48,152 bases of DNA, taken from positions 1 to 48,152 of the forward strand of contig JADIMW010000004.1 in the NCBI GenBank assembly GCA_017694415.1, given 5' to 3'. This document shows, piece after piece, positions 47,401-48,152 of the stretch (the stretch's first letter is position 1; every line of letters starts with the position of its first letter). Origin of the DNA: Candidatus Caccoplasma merdipullorum (lineage in GTDB: Bacteria; Bacteroidota; Bacteroidia; Bacteroidales; G3-4614). A program made the position numbers and the translations under genes. The notes under the pieces were generated by a model. The model was not told where the DNA came from, did not search any database, and was given only the letters and a program-made list of their open reading frames with translations.

Positions 47401-48152
47401 ATGTACGACTCTTCGAGCACCGTCTCACGGTCGAGAATCACTTCGTTACGTTCAATGGATACTACCTCGCCTGTATCTTCGTCCACGAAGTCCTCAACCC
47501 ATGTTTTCAAAACGCGGGCGGCGAGTTTGCGGCCTACGGCTTTTTTAAGGTTGCTCTTTGTAACCTTTATCTCTTCGGCCAGACCGAATATTTCGAGTAT
47601 ATCCTTATCGCTTTCAAAACCTATCGCCCTCAAAAGCGTCGTTACGGGCAACTTCTTTTTACGGTCGATATAGGCGTACATGACATTGTTGATGTCGGTG
47701 GCAAACTCAATCCATGACCCTTTGAACGGTATTATTCTTGCGGAATAGAGTTTTTTTCCGTTTGCATGGATGCTCTGTCCGAAGAATACGCCGGGTGAAC
47801 GGTGCAACTGCGAAACGACCACGCGTTCAGCTCCGTTTATCACGAATGTTCCTTTTTCGGTCATATACGGGATGAGTCCCAGATATACGTCCTGCACTTT
47901 GGTTTCGAACTCTTCGTGGTCGGGGTCGGTACAATATAGCTTGAGTTTTGCTTTTAGGGGGACGCTGTATGTCAATCCGCGTTCGAGACACTCATCAATG
48001 GTATATCGGGGCGGATCGATATAGTAGTCCAGAAACTCCAATACGAAATTGTTCCTCGTATCGGCAATCGGGAAGTTTTCGGCAAAGACTTTGTACAGCC
48101 CCTCGTTTTTTCTTTTTTCGGGAGGGGTGTCTAATTGAAGGAAATCTTTGAA
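44436..48152 (-). CDS. rpoB: DNA-directed RNA polymerase subunit beta, 5'-partial
   Basis: 1238 codons plus stop are in the window; the frame runs to the right edge with [20 protein letters not shown], so about 30 N-terminal residues are missing. The TTG near 48041 is an internal Leu codon, not a start. The rifampicin-region segment [19 protein letters not shown] and [17 protein letters not shown] has the wild-type Asp, His and Ser at the main resistance positions. The active-site region [15 protein letters not shown] and the C-terminal [21 protein letters not shown] are intact. It is co-transcribed with rpoC. Confidence 0.98.
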   Translation of the reverse strand, partial: FKDFLQLDTPPEKRKNEGLYKVFAENFPIADTRNNFVLEFLDYYIDPPRYTIDECLERGLTYSVPLKAKLKLYCTDPDHEEFETKVQDVYLGLIPYMTEKGTFVINGAERVVVSQLHRSPGVFFGQSIHANGKKLYSARIIPFKGSWIEFATDINNVMYAYIDRKKKLPVTTLLRAIGFESDKDILEIFGLAEEIKVTKSNLKKAVGRKLAARVLKTWVEDFVDEDTGEVVSIERNEVILDRETVLEESYIQDILDSGTQTVLLHKDEQSSSEYSIIYNTLQKDTSNSEKEAVFYIYRQLRNAEPADDTSAREVINNLFFSEKRYDLGEVGRYRINKKLNLSTPSDVKVLTQEDIIKIIKYLIELINSHADVDDIDHLSNRRVRTVGEQLYNQFGVGLARMARTIRDRMNVRDNEVFEPIDLINAKTISSVINTFFGTNALSQFMDQTNPLAEMTHKRRMSALGPGGLSRERAGFEVRDVHYTHYGRLCPIETPEGPNIGLISSLCVYAKINDLGFIETPYRKVENGRVDLSPDGITYLTAEVEEGHIIAQGNAPLNDDGTFRRTRVKSRLNADFPVVAPEEVSLMDVSPTQIASIAASLIPFLEHDDANRALMGSNMMRQAVPLLRSEAPIVGTGLEGQLIRDSRTQITAEGSGVIDYVDATTIRIRYDRTPDEEFVSFESAVKEYHIPKFRKTNQSTTIDLRPICRKGQRVTTGEILTEGYSTENGELALGRNLKVAFMPWKGYNYEDAIVLNERMVREDILTSVHVDEYTLEVRETKRGVEELTADIPNVSEDATKDLDERGIIRVGAHVAPGDIMIGKITPKGESDPSPEEKLLRAIFGDKAGDVKDASLKATPSLKGVVIGTNLFAKATKKKSKLADKAILPKLDEEYAAKQDELKALLLEKLVTLTKGKTSQGVKDYLGIDIIPKGVKFTQKALAEIDYNIVQVSKWTSDADKNELIRATIINYLKKSKEIDAELRRKKCDISIGDELPSGIMQLAKVYIAKKRKIGVGDKMAGRHGNKGIVSRVVRQEDMPFLEDGTPVDIVLNPLGVPSRMNLGQIFETVLGWAGKELGEKFSTPIFDGAGLDDLNAWTDKAGLPRYGKTYLYDGHTGERFDQPATVGVIYMLKLGHMVEDKMHARSIGPYSLITQQPLGGKAQFGGQRFGEMEVWALEAFGASHILQEILTIKSDDVVGRSKAYEAIVKGDKMPTPGIPESLNVLLHELRGLGLSITLD

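Noticed and set aside
44727..47717. Plus-strand frames of 497 and 460 codons opposite rpoB
   Set aside because: Antisense to rpoB, rich in Tyr/Cys/His without protein-like motifs, and no promoter or start context.
48039..48041. TTG at 48041 as the rpoB start
   Set aside because: The frame continues upstream to the window edge with well-conserved RpoB sequence, so this is an internal Leu codon.

Overview
The window looks like a chromosomal segment of a Bacteroidota, most likely Bacteroidales. The signs are a complete type IX secretion system (T9SS) core operon, two large secreted enzymes ending in T9SS type A sorting domains, Bacteroidota promoters of the form TTTG-N19/21-TAnnTTTG, few clear Shine-Dalgarno sites, and Bacteroidota forms of LeuS and RpoBC. 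A Rikenellaceae/Alistipes-like relative is a guess from gene content only. GC content looks close to one half but was not counted. I saw no phage, transposon, CRISPR array, rRNA or tRNA.

Layout. 1-2000 (minus): pepD, a MIP18/DUF59 Fe-S assembly protein and the first 58 codons of an LpxH-like hydrolase. 2150-8116 (plus): small membrane protein plus OmpH/Skp-like lipoprotein, an Ig-like lipoprotein, and leuS. 8415-16250 (minus): a POTRA-less Omp85-like barrel on its own promoter, then the T9SS core in transcription order porP-gldK-gldL-gldM-gldN, preceded closely by a SulP transporter (16310-18022) and a GNAT protein (18193-19320). 19592-21199 (plus): ATP-dependent PEP carboxykinase with a strong terminator. 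21360-22073 (minus): a NUDIX/winged-helix protein of the NrtR type, divergent from a six-gene plus-strand operon (22376-28483).

That operon encodes an omega-amidase-like nitrilase, IorA, IorB, a PLP aminotransferase, a PaaK-type aryl-CoA ligase and a double-ACT protein. Together they make a reversible route arylacetate <-> arylacetyl-CoA <-> arylpyruvate <-> aromatic amino acid. The amidase suggests that glutamine may be the amino donor, which would pull the route toward synthesis. This is the most interesting metabolic unit in the window.

28680-29705: a DJ-1/PfpI-family gene divergent from an HxlR-type regulator that is interrupted by an in-frame amber codon. 29811-37557 (minus): two tandem paralogous GH85-like endo-beta-N-acetylglucosaminidases, each with a LamG-like module and a T9SS sorting domain, so the window holds both secretion machine and probable cargo. 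37893-39766 (minus): ssb, gldD and a Sfp-type phosphopantetheinyl transferase, in the order of the known ssb-gldE-gldD cluster but without gldE. 40086-48152 (minus): rpoC and 5'-truncated rpoB.

The plus strand reads C-rich and G-poor throughout, so the minus strand is probably the leading strand here, which fits the orientation of rpoBC and the T9SS operon.
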